Positions 32,594-42,242 of a DNA stretch of 64,000 nucleotides are shown piece by piece. A program made the translations under genes and the position numbers. How positions within the stretch are numbered: position 1 is the stretch's first letter; each line of letters begins with the position of its first letter. This DNA is from Pseudonocardia alaniniphila (GTDB taxonomy: Bacteria; Actinomycetota; Actinomycetes; Mycobacteriales; Pseudonocardiaceae), in contig NZ_JAKXMK010000004.1 of assembly GCF_022524485.1 (NCBI RefSeq), positions 348,306 through 412,305 on the forward strand. The letters run 5' to 3'. Under the pieces are notes generated by a model. It saw nothing but the letters and a program-made list of their open reading frames with translations, was not told where the DNA came from and did not search any database.

Positions 32594-34468
32594 TCAGGCC
32601 TGGGGCTGCGGTTGCGGAGGCCGGGTCAGGTCATAAAGCATCTGCCCGCCGACCACGGAGCCCGGGTAGTTGGCCTGCACCCACTTCGTGATCGGAGATT
32701 TGAAACGCCGACTGGGCTCCGGGAGGATGAAGTAGTGCACCTGACGCGCGGCGATGTAGTCCTGGAACTGTTCCAGCGTGGGCGCCGGGTCGTTGCCGTT
32801 GAACCCGGCGATGCACATCACTGAGGTGAGGCTCGCCAGCGCGGGAACCGCGGCATCGCGGCAGCCCACTGTCGCCGCCGACCATTCCGTCCCCGCCTGT
32901 TGCAGCCTCGTGACGAACTCGGGCTGGAATCCCAGCAACGGGGTGAACAGCGCGTCCGTGCCCGACGGAGCGGAGGGATCGAAGTCGGCGGGCTGTTCGT
33001 CGTCGTCGTCCTTCATGCCGTAGTCGACCTTGGGGCCGGCGCTCGGCTTTTCGGCGTGCGGCGTCACCGCGGTGTCGATGGCGTAGGCGAACGGTCCGAG
33101 CAGGCCGGTGAGCGTCGCCAGGGTGATGGTGACCGCCCCCCAGCGCCGTACGGCCGGCCGGGCCAGCAGTGCCACCACGGTGAGCGCACCGACGAGTGCC
33201 ACCAACCAGTGCAACCACGGCAGGAAGTTCGGTGAGCGCTCGAGCAGCACCACCGACCAGGCCGCCGTGACCGCCACGGTCACCGCGAGCGCGATCCGGC
33301 CCCTCTGCGTCGCCCGGTGCTTCCACAGTTCGTGGCCGCCGATGCCGACCAGCGCCGCGATGCCGGGGACGAGCGTCACCGTGATGTAGGAGTGGAAGTC
33401 ACCCGCGACATAGCTGAGGACCACCCCCGTCACGAGCGTCCAGACACCCCACATCAGCAAGGACGCGCGGATGCGGTCGGTGCGCGGGGCGCGGCGGGTC
33501 AGCCAGAGTCCGATCAGCAGGAGGATCAGTGCGGCGGGCAGCAGCCACGCCACCTGTGACCCGACTTCGTCGCTGAACATGCGACTGATGCCGGGGGTGC
33601 TGGCGAAGCCGCCCCCTCGCATCCCGCCGGTGGTGCCGTGCTTGTCGTCGCCGACGAGCCGGCCGACGCCGTTGTAGTCGAGCGCGAGCTCGAGCACGCT
33701 GTTCTTCTGCGAGGCACCGATATAGGGGCGGTCGTCCTTGGGCCACAGTTCGACGATCGCCACCCACCATCCGGCCGCCACCACGATGGCGACGCCGGAC
33801 GCGACGACTTGCCCGATGCGGCGCCACACGGTGGTCGGGGCTGTGACGAGGTAGGCCAGCGCGAGTGCGGGGACGACCAGGAAGGCCTGGCCCATCTTGG
33901 TCAGGAACCCGAAGCCGATCAGCAGTCCGGCGAGGAGCAGCCAGCGCGAGGATGCCGACTCGATCGCGCGGATGGTGGCGTAGCCCGCGCCCACCATGAG
34001 CAGGGTGGCGAGCGCGTCGGGGTTGTTCATCCGGAACATCAGGACGGCCACGGGCGTCAGCGCCATCACGGCACCTGCGAGCAGGGCGGCTTTCGGCCCG
34101 CTGATCCGCCGCACGGCGGCGTAGACCAGAGCGACGGTCGCCACGCCGGTCAGTGCGATCGGGACGAGCATGCTCCACGGGGAGAATCCGAAGATCCGGC
34201 TCGACAACGCCATCAACCACAGAGAGCCCGGGGTCTTGTCCGTGGTCGAGACGTTGCCGATGTCGAACGAACCGAAGAAGAAGGCCTTCCAGTTCTGCGT
34301 CATCGACCACACGGCCGCGGAGTAGTACGTGTTCGAGTAGCGGGAAGCGCCGACATCGGACACGTACAGCGTGGCGGTGGCCGCGAGCAGCACACCCAGC
34401 GCGAGACGATCGCGCCGGATCTGCGGCAGCGCGCTGATCCGCGGGCTCTCGGCGACGGTTGCAGTCAC
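32594..34468 (-). CDS. GT39 membrane glycosyltransferase, paralogue 2
   Basis: This 624-residue protein has exactly the length of paralogue 1 and is very similar throughout. It keeps the same helices, the NNPDA segment and an extracytoplasmic tail with PVMCIAGFNGNDPAP... in spirit (SVMCIAGFNGNDPAPTLEQF) and VHYFILPE. One difference in a conserved spot is TDKTPGSLW in place of TDKPPGSLW. GTG 34468 has the same AGGAG site and the same overlap with a GtrA remnant. Divergence is spread evenly, so both copies are probably functional. It likely modifies a cell-wall polymer. Confidence 0.88.
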   Translation of the reverse strand: MTATVAESPRISALPQIRRDRLALGVLLAATATLYVSDVGASRYSNTYYSAAVWSMTQNWKAFFFGSFDIGNVSTTDKTPGSLWLMALSSRIFGFSPWSMLVPIALTGVATVALVYAAVRRISGPKAALLAGAVMALTPVAVLMFRMNNPDALATLLMVGAGYATIRAIESASSRWLLLAGLLIGFGFLTKMGQAFLVVPALALAYLVTAPTTVWRRIGQVVASGVAIVVAAGWWVAIVELWPKDDRPYIGASQKNSVLELALDYNGVGRLVGDDKHGTTGGMRGGGFASTPGISRMFSDEVGSQVAWLLPAALILLLIGLWLTRRAPRTDRIRASLLMWGVWTLVTGVVLSYVAGDFHSYITVTLVPGIAALVGIGGHELWKHRATQRGRIALAVTVAVTAAWSVVLLERSPNFLPWLHWLVALVGALTVVALLARPAVRRWGAVTITLATLTGLLGPFAYAIDTAVTPHAEKPSAGPKVDYGMKDDDDEQPADFDPSAPSGTDALFTPLLGFQPEFVTRLQQAGTEWSAATVGCRDAAVPALASLTSVMCIAGFNGNDPAPTLEQFQDYIAARQVHYFILPEPSRRFKSPITKWVQANYPGSVVGGQMLYDLTRPPQPQPQA

Positions 34469-34570
34469 AGGTTGATCTCCTGAGCGTCGGGGGTGCCGGA
34501 GCGCCTCGGGCGGAAGATCCATGAACGGAACGTGGCGAACCACAGGATCGTTGCCAGTGCGTTTGCGGCG
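34465..34570 (-). pseudogene. 3' remnant of a GtrA-domain gene, copy 2
   Basis: In the frame stopping at TGA 34465-34467 the DNA encodes AANALATILWFATFRSWIFR, followed by PRRSGTPDAQEINL. It is closer to the intact GtrA end than copy 1 is (AANALATIL against AANAVATIL). No upstream GT2 or GtrA body remains in the 260 bp to the next gene. Confidence 0.8.
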
Positions 34571-34826
34571 AATTTCGGAGCGATACCCGCGGGCTGGCTG
34601 TGTATCTTCTATCGATCCTATGGGATCGGTGCCGTTGTCGGGTAGCCATTCGAATTGTCGAAGTCAATCTTGAGCAGGGCGGGCGGAAGACCTCGGCGCC
34701 GCTCACCCATGACTCAGGGTCGGCGAAATCCTCGACGCTCACCCGACGCGAGATTTAGTGAGTTCGTCACGTCTGCCGTATTGCCATAAATTCGCGGCAT
34801 GGGGAGGTTCGAGGCCTATGTTCAGG

Positions 34827-36716
34827 TCAGCGGGCAGGCCCGGGCTGTGGTTGCGTAGGCCGGGTCAGGTCGTAAAGCGTCTGGCCGCCGACCACGGAGT
34901 CGGAGTAGTTGGCCTGCACCCACTTCGTGATCGGAGACTTGAAACGCCGACTGGGCTCCGGAAGGATGAAATAGCGCACCTCACGTGCGGCGACGAAGCC
35001 CTGGAACTGGTCGAGGGTGGGAGCCGGGTCGGTGCCGCTGAACCCTCCGATGCACATCACCGGCGTTCTGCTGGCCAAGGCAGGCACGGCGGCGTCGCGG
35101 CCGCCCACGGTCGCCGCCGACCACTTCGTCCCCGCCTGCTGCAGCAGCGTGACGACCGCCGGGTCGAGGCCCAGCTGCGGGGTGGTCAGCTCCGCGTCAC
35201 CTCCCGGTGCGGAGATCTCGAACTTCTTGGGCTGGGGGTCGGCGTCGTCCTTCCCGCCGTGGTGGATCTCCGGGCCGGCGCTCGGCTTGCCGCCGGTCTG
35301 CGGTGTGGTCACGGTGTCGACGGCGTAGGCAGCCGGTGCGAGCAGCCCCGTGAGCATCACCAGGGTGGCGGTGATCGTTGCCCAATGTCGTGTGGCGGGC
35401 TTGGCCAGGAGCGTGACCACGGCGAGCAGGCCGACGAGCGCCACGGCCCAGGACAGCCACGGCAGGAAGTCCGGGGACCGGTGGAGCAACACCACCGCCC
35501 ACAGCGCCGTCAGGGCCACGATCAGCGCGAGGGCCGCCCGGCCACGCAGCGTTGCCCGGTGCTTCCACAGCTCGTACCCGCCCATCCCGACCAGTCCCGC
35601 GACTCCAGGGGCGAGCGTCACCGTGTAGTAGGCGTGGAAGTCCCCTGCGGCGAGGCTGAAGACCGCTGCCGTCACGATCGTCCAGGCGCCCCAGAGCAGG
35701 AGGGACGCGCGGAGGCGGTCGGTGCGGGGCGCGCGCCGGGTCAGCCAGAGCCCGACGAGCAGCAGGATCAGTGCGGCGGGCAGCAGCCACGCCACCTGCG
35801 AGCCCACCTCGTCGCTGAACATGCGGAGGAGCCCGGGATCGCTGGCGAAGCCGCCTCCACGTTCGCCGCCGCTGGTGCCGTGCTTGGAGTCGCCGAGGAG
35901 GCGGCCGAGCCCGTTGTAACCGAGTGCGAGCTCGAGCACGCTGTTGGTCGCCGTGCCGCTGATGTAGGGGCGGTCGCCGGCGGGCCACAGCTCGGTGATC
36001 GCCACCCACCATCCCGCTCCCACGACGATGGCGATCCCTGAGCCGACGAGCTGCCGGATGCGGCGCACCCAACCGGTGGGTGCCGCCACGAGGTAGGCCA
36101 GCGCGAGCCCGGGCACCACGACGAAGGCCTGGCCCATCTTGGCCAGGAAGCCGAAGCCGACGAGCAGCCCCGCGAGCAGTAGCCACCACGTCGAAGCGGC
36201 CTCGATCGCCCGGACGGTGGCGTAGGCCGCGGCCACCACCATCAGTGTGACCAGCGCGTCGGGGTTGTTGATCCGGAACATGAGCACGGCGACGGGGGTC
36301 AGCGCCATGACCGTGCCGGCCAGCAGCGCGGCGTGCGGCCCGCTCACCCGCCGGACCGCGGCGTAGAGCAGGGCGACCGTGGCGACTCCCGTGAGGGCGA
36401 TCGGCACGAGCAAGCTCCAGGAGGAGAGCCCGAAGATCCGCGCCGAGAGCGTCATCAGCCAGAGCGAGGCGGGCGGCTTGTCGGTGGTGAGGATGTTGCC
36501 GGTGTCGAAGGACCCGAAGAGGAACGCCTTCCAGCTGCGGGTCATCGACTGCACGGCCGCGGAGTAGTAGTCGTTCGAGTAGCCCGACGCGCCCAGGTCG
36601 GAGACATACAGCGCGGCGGTGCCGGCCAGCAGCAGGCCCAGCGCGAGTCGCTCGTGCCGGATCTGGAGCGGCAGCGCGCCGACCCGGGGCAGCCTCTCTG
36701 CGACGGCTGCGGTCAT
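34827..36716 (-). CDS. GT39 membrane glycosyltransferase, paralogue 3
   Basis: This 629-residue YkcB-like GT-C enzyme follows the intact GT2-GtrA gene, whose stop overlaps its ATG (36716). It has the signature segments YSNDYYSAAVQSMTRSWKAF, TDKPPASLWLMTLSARIFGL and FRINNPDA, and the C-terminal domain with PVMCIGGFSGTDPAPTLDQF and VRYFILPE. One substitution in the tail changes VGCRDAAVP of paralogues 1 and 2 to VGGRDAAVP. The pair with GT2-GtrA resembles B. subtilis ykcC-ykcB. It is probably the ancestor type of paralogues 1 and 2. Confidence 0.88.
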   Translation of the reverse strand: MTAAVAERLPRVGALPLQIRHERLALGLLLAGTAALYVSDLGASGYSNDYYSAAVQSMTRSWKAFLFGSFDTGNILTTDKPPASLWLMTLSARIFGLSSWSLLVPIALTGVATVALLYAAVRRVSGPHAALLAGTVMALTPVAVLMFRINNPDALVTLMVVAAAYATVRAIEAASTWWLLLAGLLVGFGFLAKMGQAFVVVPGLALAYLVAAPTGWVRRIRQLVGSGIAIVVGAGWWVAITELWPAGDRPYISGTATNSVLELALGYNGLGRLLGDSKHGTSGGERGGGFASDPGLLRMFSDEVGSQVAWLLPAALILLLVGLWLTRRAPRTDRLRASLLLWGAWTIVTAAVFSLAAGDFHAYYTVTLAPGVAGLVGMGGYELWKHRATLRGRAALALIVALTALWAVVLLHRSPDFLPWLSWAVALVGLLAVVTLLAKPATRHWATITATLVMLTGLLAPAAYAVDTVTTPQTGGKPSAGPEIHHGGKDDADPQPKKFEISAPGGDAELTTPQLGLDPAVVTLLQQAGTKWSAATVGGRDAAVPALASRTPVMCIGGFSGTDPAPTLDQFQGFVAAREVRYFILPEPSRRFKSPITKWVQANYSDSVVGGQTLYDLTRPTQPQPGPAR

Positions 36717-37969
36717 GGACGGGCCTCCTGGGGGCCCGCGGCGACCGTCCGGCGCGGTCGGAAGATCCACGACCGGAACGCGATGAAGCGCAGGATCGTC
36801 GCAACCGCGTTCGCGGCGACGAGCACGATCAGCTCCATGACCCTGCCCGCTTCCGGTGCCCACTCCTTCAGCGCAGCCAGTGCCGCCGTGGTGAGGGCGA
36901 GCCCGAGGCCGAACACGACGAGGCCCTGGAAGTGGTGGGCCGCAGCCGCCGCCCCGCCACGCACCCCGAACGTGACCCTGCGGTTCGCGGCGGTGTTCCC
37001 GATGGCCGTGACGACGAGCGCCACCAGGTTGGCGTTGAAGGCGCCGAGCGGGCCGCGCATCAACGCGTACAGGATGAGGTAGGCGAGCGTGCTGACCACG
37101 CCGATCGCCGCGAACCGGATCAGCTGGCCCGGCAGCCCCCGCGGAACGCCGGCGACCTCCGGCCCGGTGAGTGCGCCCCGGCCGAGCTGGCCGCGCAGCT
37201 CCTGCACCGGGAGCTTGCCCGTGGCGAGCGCCCGGCCGACCCGGACCACACCTTTGAGGTCTGCCACGGCGGTCTTGACGATGTCCACCCGGCTGTCCGG
37301 GTCGTCCACCCAGTCGACGGGCACCTCGTGGATACGCAGGCCGCTGCGCTCCGCCAGCACGAGCAGCTCCGTGTCGAAGAACCAGCCGGTGTCCTCCACG
37401 AGCGGCAGCAGCCGCTCTGCGACGTCGGCCCTGATGGCCTTGAAGCCGCACTGAGCGTCGGAGAAACGGACGGCCAGCGCCCCGTGCAGCAGGATGTTGT
37501 AGGCGCGGGAGATGAACTCCCGTTTGGCCCCGCGCACCACGCGGGAGCCGTGACCGAGGCGTGTACCGATCGCCAGGTCGGAGTGTCCGGAGATCAGCGG
37601 CGCCACCAGCGGCAGCATTGCCGCCAGGTCCGTCGACAGGTCGACGTCGCAGTAGGCGAGCACCTGCGCGTCCGACCTCGACCAGGCCGCCTGCAGCGCT
37701 CGGCCACGGCCCTTCTGCACCATTGTCATCGCGGTCACGCCGGTCAGCTCGGAGGCGAGCTCGGCCGCGATGCGCGGCGTCGCATCGGTGCTCGCGTTGT
37801 CGGCGATCGTGATCCGGAACGAGAAGGGAAAGTGTTCGCTGAGGTGGCTGTGCAGGCGGTGTACCGATAGGGCCAGATCTTTTTCCTCGTTGTAGACGGG
37901 GACGACAACGTCGAGCACAGGAGGGAGAGACCGGCCGGCGGGGGCGATATGCGGGGCGCTGGCGACGCT
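36713..37969 (-). CDS. Fused GT2 / GtrA polyprenyl-phosphate glycosyltransferase
   Basis: This 418-residue protein joins two functions. Residues about 15-260 form a dolichyl-phosphate-mannose-synthase-like GT2 domain: VVVPVYNEEKDLALSVHRL, then TIADNASTDAT, AYCDVDLSTDLAAMLP with the metal DxD, and the acceptor motif DAQCGFKAIRADVAERLL. Residues about 290-410 form a GtrA domain of four membrane helices (QLIRFAAIGVVSTLAYLILY, ending AFRSWIFRPRR). The enzyme likely charges polyprenyl phosphate with a sugar and moves it across the membrane for the GT39 enzymes. ATG 37969 is chosen at the internal methionine that matches the family. Confidence 0.9.
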   Translation of the reverse strand, partial: SVASAPHIAPAGRSLPPVLDVVVPVYNEEKDLALSVHRLHSHLSEHFPFSFRITIADNASTDATPRIAAELASELTGVTAMTMVQKGRGRALQAAWSRSDAQVLAYCDVDLSTDLAAMLPLVAPLISGHSDLAIGTRLGHGSRVVRGAKREFISRAYNILLHGALAVRFSDAQCGFKAIRADVAERLLPLVEDTGWFFDTELLVLAERSGLRIHEVPVDWVDDPDSRVDIVKTAVADLKGVVRVGRALATGKLPVQELRGQLGRGALTGPEVAGVPRGLPGQLIRFAAIGVVSTLAYLILYALMRGPLGAFNANLVALVVTAIGNTAANRRVTFGVRGGAAAAAHHFQGLVVFGLGLALTTAALAALKEWAPEAGRVMELIVLVAANAVATILRFIAFRSWIFRPRRTVAAGPQEARP

Positions 37970-38177
37970 CATATGGGCGATCGTTGGTGGGGTCGCTGTC
38001 CCGCCGTTGTGCCGATCCTGTGCGCGGGCTGTGCGTAGGCCCCTCCGGCTGTGATGCTGCTCATGCGACAGCAACCTCGCCGGTCCGCCCGTTTCGCGAG
38101 GTCAGGCATGGTCCGTCGTGGACTGTCGCCGGGGCGAACCTTGTCGCCAAGGGATCGACATCCCCCTCGGCGGGCGA

Positions 38178-40127
38178 TCAGTGCACCGGCCGGGTCAGGT
38201 CGTAGAGCGTCTGTCCGCCGACGTCGACGGGGGTGAAGGAATCCTCCACCCACCGGGCGATCGGGGACCGCTCCTGCCCACCGGAACGGCCCCGGTTGCC
38301 CACGAAGAAGTAGTGCACCCGTCCAGCGGCGACGTAGCCCTGGAACTGCGCGAGGGTGGGAGCGGGATCCGAGCCGTAGAACCCGCCGACGGACATCACC
38401 GAGGTACCGCTGGCCAGGGTGAGAGGCGCGGCGGCCTGGGCGCCGACCGCGGCCGCCGACCACGTCGTCCCCGCGTGCCGCAGGAGGGCGACGAGATCGG
38501 GAGCGATCTGTGGATCGGGTCCGCCGACCAGAGCCGCCACCCCCAACGGGAGCGAGCCGGCATGTCGCCGGAGCTGATCGAGGAACAGGCTCGCCGCACC
38601 GGTGGGCGGTCCGGCGTTCGGCGTGCTGCCGGTGTGCGGAGTCGTCGCGGTCTGCACGGCGTAGGCGGCAGGAGCGAGGCCACCCGTGAGCACCACCAGG
38701 AGGGCGGTGACCGCGCCGAGACGCCGCCCGCCCGGCCGCACCAGCAGTGCGAATACGGCGAGTACGCCGACGACCGCCACCACCCAGCGCAGCCACGGCA
38801 GGAACTCCGCGGAGCGGTCGAGCACCACCACCGACCACACCGCCGTGCCGCCGACGAGCAGCGCCGCTGCGACTCGGCCGGCCCACGTTGCCCGGTGGCG
38901 CCACAGCTCGTAGCCGCCGATGCCGACAAGTCCTGCGATCCCCGGAGCCAGCGCCAGGGTGTAGTAGGAGTGGAAGATCCCCGATGCCAGGCTGAAGACG
39001 AGCGCTGACACGACCGTCCACGTTCCCCACAGCAGGAGCGACGCTCGGGTGCGGTCGACGCGAGGGGCCTGCCGTGTCGACCACAGCCCGATCACGAGGA
39101 GCGCGAGCGCGGCCGGCAGCAGCCACGAGACCTGCGAGGCCACTTCGGTGCCGAACATGCGCGTGAGACCGGGCCCGCCACCGAAGCCAGGGAAGCCACC
39201 CGTGGGGGCTGGATGTGGCGGCATCGCCTCGTGCGGGACCTCGGCCGGGTGGTGCGCCTCTGCACCCCCGCCGGATGGGTGGGGCATGCCGATGTGACCG
39301 AAGATCCGGCCGAGCCCGTTGTAGCCGAGTGCGAGCTCGAGCACGCTGTTGGTCGTCGAGCCGCCGATGTACGGACGGTCCGCGGCGGGCCACAGATCCA
39401 CGGTGGCCACCCACCAGCCCGCCGCCACGACGAGGGCGAACCCCGCGGCGACGAGCTGGCGGACCCGGCGCCAGAACCCCGTCGGCGCCGCTACGAGATA
39501 TGCCAGTGCGAGCGCGGGCACCACGATCAGCGCCTGCCCCATCTTGGCCAGGAAAGCGAAGCCGATGAGCACCCCGGCGAGCAGCAACCACCGCGTGGAG
39601 GCGGCCTCGACCGCACGGACGGTGGCGTAGCCGGCGGCCACGATCAGCAGCACGAGCAGGGCGTCGGGGTTGTTGAACCGGAACATCAGCACGGCGACGG
39701 GCGTCAGTGCCATGGCGGCGCCGGCGAGGAGCCCGGCGTCGGGTCCGCTGACCCTGCGCACCGCGGCGTAGAGCAGGGCGACCGTGGCGACGCCCATCAG
39801 CGCCTCCGGCACGAGCATGCTCCACGAGGAGAACCCGAAGATCCGGCCCGACAGCGCCATCACCCAGAGCGACGCCGGTGGCTTGTCGACGGTGATGACG
39901 TTGCCCGCGTCGAACGAGGCGAAGAAGAACGCCTTCCAGCTGCGGGTCATCGACTGAACGGCCGCGGCGTAGAAGCCGTTGGCGAATCCGGACGCGCTCA
40001 GGTCCCACAGGTACAGCACCGCGGTAGCGGCGAGCAGCACGACCAGTTCGAGGCGCTCGTGCCGACGCCGGGGCGGCGGCAGGGCCGTGACGGGCGGCGG
40101 ACCGCTCGGAGCGAGGGTGGCGGTCAC
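38178..40127 (-). CDS. GT39 membrane glycosyltransferase, paralogue 4
   Basis: This 649-residue member is more divergent than 1-3. It keeps FANGFYAAAVQSMTRSWKAF, VDKPPASLWVMALSGRIFGF and FRFNNPDA. It carries an unusual extracytoplasmic loop of about 50 residues after GYNGLGRIFG, rich in His, Pro and Gly (for example GGGAEAHHPAEVPHEAMPPH), which the first three paralogues lack. The C-terminal domain ends PVDVGGQTLYDLTRPVH. GTG 40127 overlaps the stop of paralogue 5 by four bases. The His-rich loop might bind metal, which is a guess. Confidence 0.88.
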   Translation of the reverse strand: MTATLAPSGPPPVTALPPPRRRHERLELVVLLAATAVLYLWDLSASGFANGFYAAAVQSMTRSWKAFFFASFDAGNVITVDKPPASLWVMALSGRIFGFSSWSMLVPEALMGVATVALLYAAVRRVSGPDAGLLAGAAMALTPVAVLMFRFNNPDALLVLLIVAAGYATVRAVEAASTRWLLLAGVLIGFAFLAKMGQALIVVPALALAYLVAAPTGFWRRVRQLVAAGFALVVAAGWWVATVDLWPAADRPYIGGSTTNSVLELALGYNGLGRIFGHIGMPHPSGGGAEAHHPAEVPHEAMPPHPAPTGGFPGFGGGPGLTRMFGTEVASQVSWLLPAALALLVIGLWSTRQAPRVDRTRASLLLWGTWTVVSALVFSLASGIFHSYYTLALAPGIAGLVGIGGYELWRHRATWAGRVAAALLVGGTAVWSVVVLDRSAEFLPWLRWVVAVVGVLAVFALLVRPGGRRLGAVTALLVVLTGGLAPAAYAVQTATTPHTGSTPNAGPPTGAASLFLDQLRRHAGSLPLGVAALVGGPDPQIAPDLVALLRHAGTTWSAAAVGAQAAAPLTLASGTSVMSVGGFYGSDPAPTLAQFQGYVAAGRVHYFFVGNRGRSGGQERSPIARWVEDSFTPVDVGGQTLYDLTRPVH

Positions 40128-42121
40128 GGCGCCACCGGCTTCGTCAGGTCGTAGAGCGTCCGGCCGTCGACCGTGACCGGGGTGAAGTTCGACGCGACCC
40201 AGCTCGCGATCCGGATGGCCTCGTCGCTCCCACCGCTCGCGGTGTCGTCCGGTCCCGCGCCGCCGACGAACCAGTGCACCCGCCCGTCCGCCACGAGCTG
40301 CTGGAACCGTTCGAGCGTGGGGGAGGGATCCGTGCCGTTGAACCCGCCGACGGCCATCACGGGCGAACCGGTGGCCAGCTGGTAGCCGGCGGCGCTGTTG
40401 GAGCCGACAGCGGCGGCAACCCACGTGTAGTCAGCGGCATCGCGCTCGAGGAGCGCGTCGACGTCCGGCGACACCGCGGGGGAGTCGAGGAGCGTGGCGA
40501 GACCGCCGAACCCGCCGCCGAGAAGACCCTGGCGTGCCTGTCCGGCGCCGAGCCCTGACCGGCGCGGTCCGGGCCGGGCCGGGTGATCGGCCCCGTTCTT
40601 CCCGCCGAACCCGTGCAGCCCGGGCAGTCGCAGGCCGGACAACGCGAAAGCGGACCGCTGGGGTCCCGCGGACGGGATCGCTCCGGTGTGCGGGACGGCC
40701 GCCGTGGCCAGCGCGAATCCACTGGTGCCGGCGAACGAGGCCACCACGGCCACGACCGCGACCACCGCGGCCGGCCCGTACGGCAGGCGGTGCACGACCA
40801 GCAGCCCCACCACGCCGACCACGCCCGCGACGAGCACCGCGGGCGCGAGCCAGGGCTGCCACTGCGGGGTCCGTCCCAGCAGCACGAACGCCCATCCGGC
40901 CGTCAACGCGACGAGCACGGCCAGGAGCACCCGCGACGAGACCGCGGCCCGGCGCCGCCACAGCGTCACCGCCCCGATGCCGACGAGGGCGGCGATCGCG
41001 GGCGCCAGCGCGACCAGGTAGTAGGGGTGGAAGATCCCCGCCATCAGGCTGAACACCGCGGCGGTCACGAGCAGCCACCCGCCCCAGACCACCGTGGCCG
41101 CCCGCAGCCGACCGGTGCGCGGGGCCCGGCGCGTCGACCACAGCAGCACGACGAGCAGCACCAGTGCCGCCGGCAGCAACCACGACGCCTGCCCGCCCAG
41201 CTCCGTGTCGAACAAGCGCGTGAGGCCGGTCTCGCCCCAGCCGCCCGTCCGCCCGCCCGCCCCACCGCCGACGCTGCCGACCTCGTTGCCGGTCAACCGG
41301 CCGAAGCCGTTGTAGCCGAACACCAACTCGAGCACGCTGTTGGTCTGCGAGCCGCCGATGAAGGGCCGCGAGTCCGCGGGCCACAGCTCGACGACCAGCA
41401 CCCACCAGCCCGCCGCCACCACCAGGGCCACGGTGGCGAGCGCGAGGTCGCGCACCCTGCGTCCGACGGTGACCGGCGCTGCCAGCAGCCACGCCGCCGC
41501 GAACGCGGGCACCACCAGGAACGCCTGCAGCATCTTGGTGAGGAACCCGAGCCCGATCAGCGCGCCGGCGAGCACGAGCCACCGCGTCCGGCCCGACTCG
41601 ACGGCGCGCAGCGTGCCGTAGGCCGCCGCGACGAGCAGGAGTGTGAGCAGCGCGTCGGGGTTGTTGAAGCGGAACATCAGCACGGCGGCCGGGGTGAGCG
41701 CGAGCGCCGCACCGGCCAGCAACCCGGCCGCAGTGCCTGCGGTGCGCCGCACCGAGGCGTACAGCAGGCCGACCGTGGCCACGCCCTCCAACGCCTGCGG
41801 GACGAGGATGCTCCAGCTGCTCAGCCCGAAGAGGCGCACCGACAGGCCGGTGACCCACAACGCCGCAGGCGTCTTGTCCACCGTGATCGAGTTGGCGGCG
41901 TCCGAGGATCCGAAGAACCACGCCTTCCAGCTCACGCCGCCGGCCTGCGCGGCCGCGGAGTAGAACGCGTTGGCCCAGCCCGAGGCCGAGAGCCCCCACA
42001 GATACAGCACCGCGGTGGCCGCGAGCAGGACGACCACCGCGCCCCGCCGGGCGCGCGACGAGGTACGGCGCGGCTGCCCGATGAGTGGCGGGTCGGCCGT
42101 GGCCGGAAGCGTGGTGGTCAT
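40124..42121 (-). CDS. GT39 membrane glycosyltransferase, paralogue 5
   Basis: This protein of about 665 residues is the most divergent of the five, with WANAFYSAAAQAGGVSWKAW, VDKTPAALWVTGLSVRLFGL and FRFNNPDA. A Gly-rich loop (GSVGGGAGGRTGGWGETG) replaces the His-rich loop of paralogue 4. A second Gly/Arg-rich linker precedes the C-terminal domain (PVMAVGGFNGTDPSPTLERF). I start at ATG 42121; ATG 42154 is also possible. It is first in transcription order of the coupled pair 5-4. Confidence 0.88.
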   Translation of the reverse strand: MTTTLPATADPPLIGQPRRTSSRARRGAVVVLLAATAVLYLWGLSASGWANAFYSAAAQAGGVSWKAWFFGSSDAANSITVDKTPAALWVTGLSVRLFGLSSWSILVPQALEGVATVGLLYASVRRTAGTAAGLLAGAALALTPAAVLMFRFNNPDALLTLLLVAAAYGTLRAVESGRTRWLVLAGALIGLGFLTKMLQAFLVVPAFAAAWLLAAPVTVGRRVRDLALATVALVVAAGWWVLVVELWPADSRPFIGGSQTNSVLELVFGYNGFGRLTGNEVGSVGGGAGGRTGGWGETGLTRLFDTELGGQASWLLPAALVLLVVLLWSTRRAPRTGRLRAATVVWGGWLLVTAAVFSLMAGIFHPYYLVALAPAIAALVGIGAVTLWRRRAAVSSRVLLAVLVALTAGWAFVLLGRTPQWQPWLAPAVLVAGVVGVVGLLVVHRLPYGPAAVVAVVAVVASFAGTSGFALATAAVPHTGAIPSAGPQRSAFALSGLRLPGLHGFGGKNGADHPARPGPRRSGLGAGQARQGLLGGGFGGLATLLDSPAVSPDVDALLERDAADYTWVAAAVGSNSAAGYQLATGSPVMAVGGFNGTDPSPTLERFQQLVADGRVHWFVGGAGPDDTASGGSDEAIRIASWVASNFTPVTVDGRTLYDLTKPVAP

Positions 42122-42242
42122 ATGTGCCGAGGCTGGAGATTCGGCCTGTGCCATCCCAATGGGATGCCTGTGCTGCGGCTGTGATTCCGGACGACGCCCC
42201 CATGATCACCCGAACGGGACGCGGGCGCTCCTGACGAGGAGC

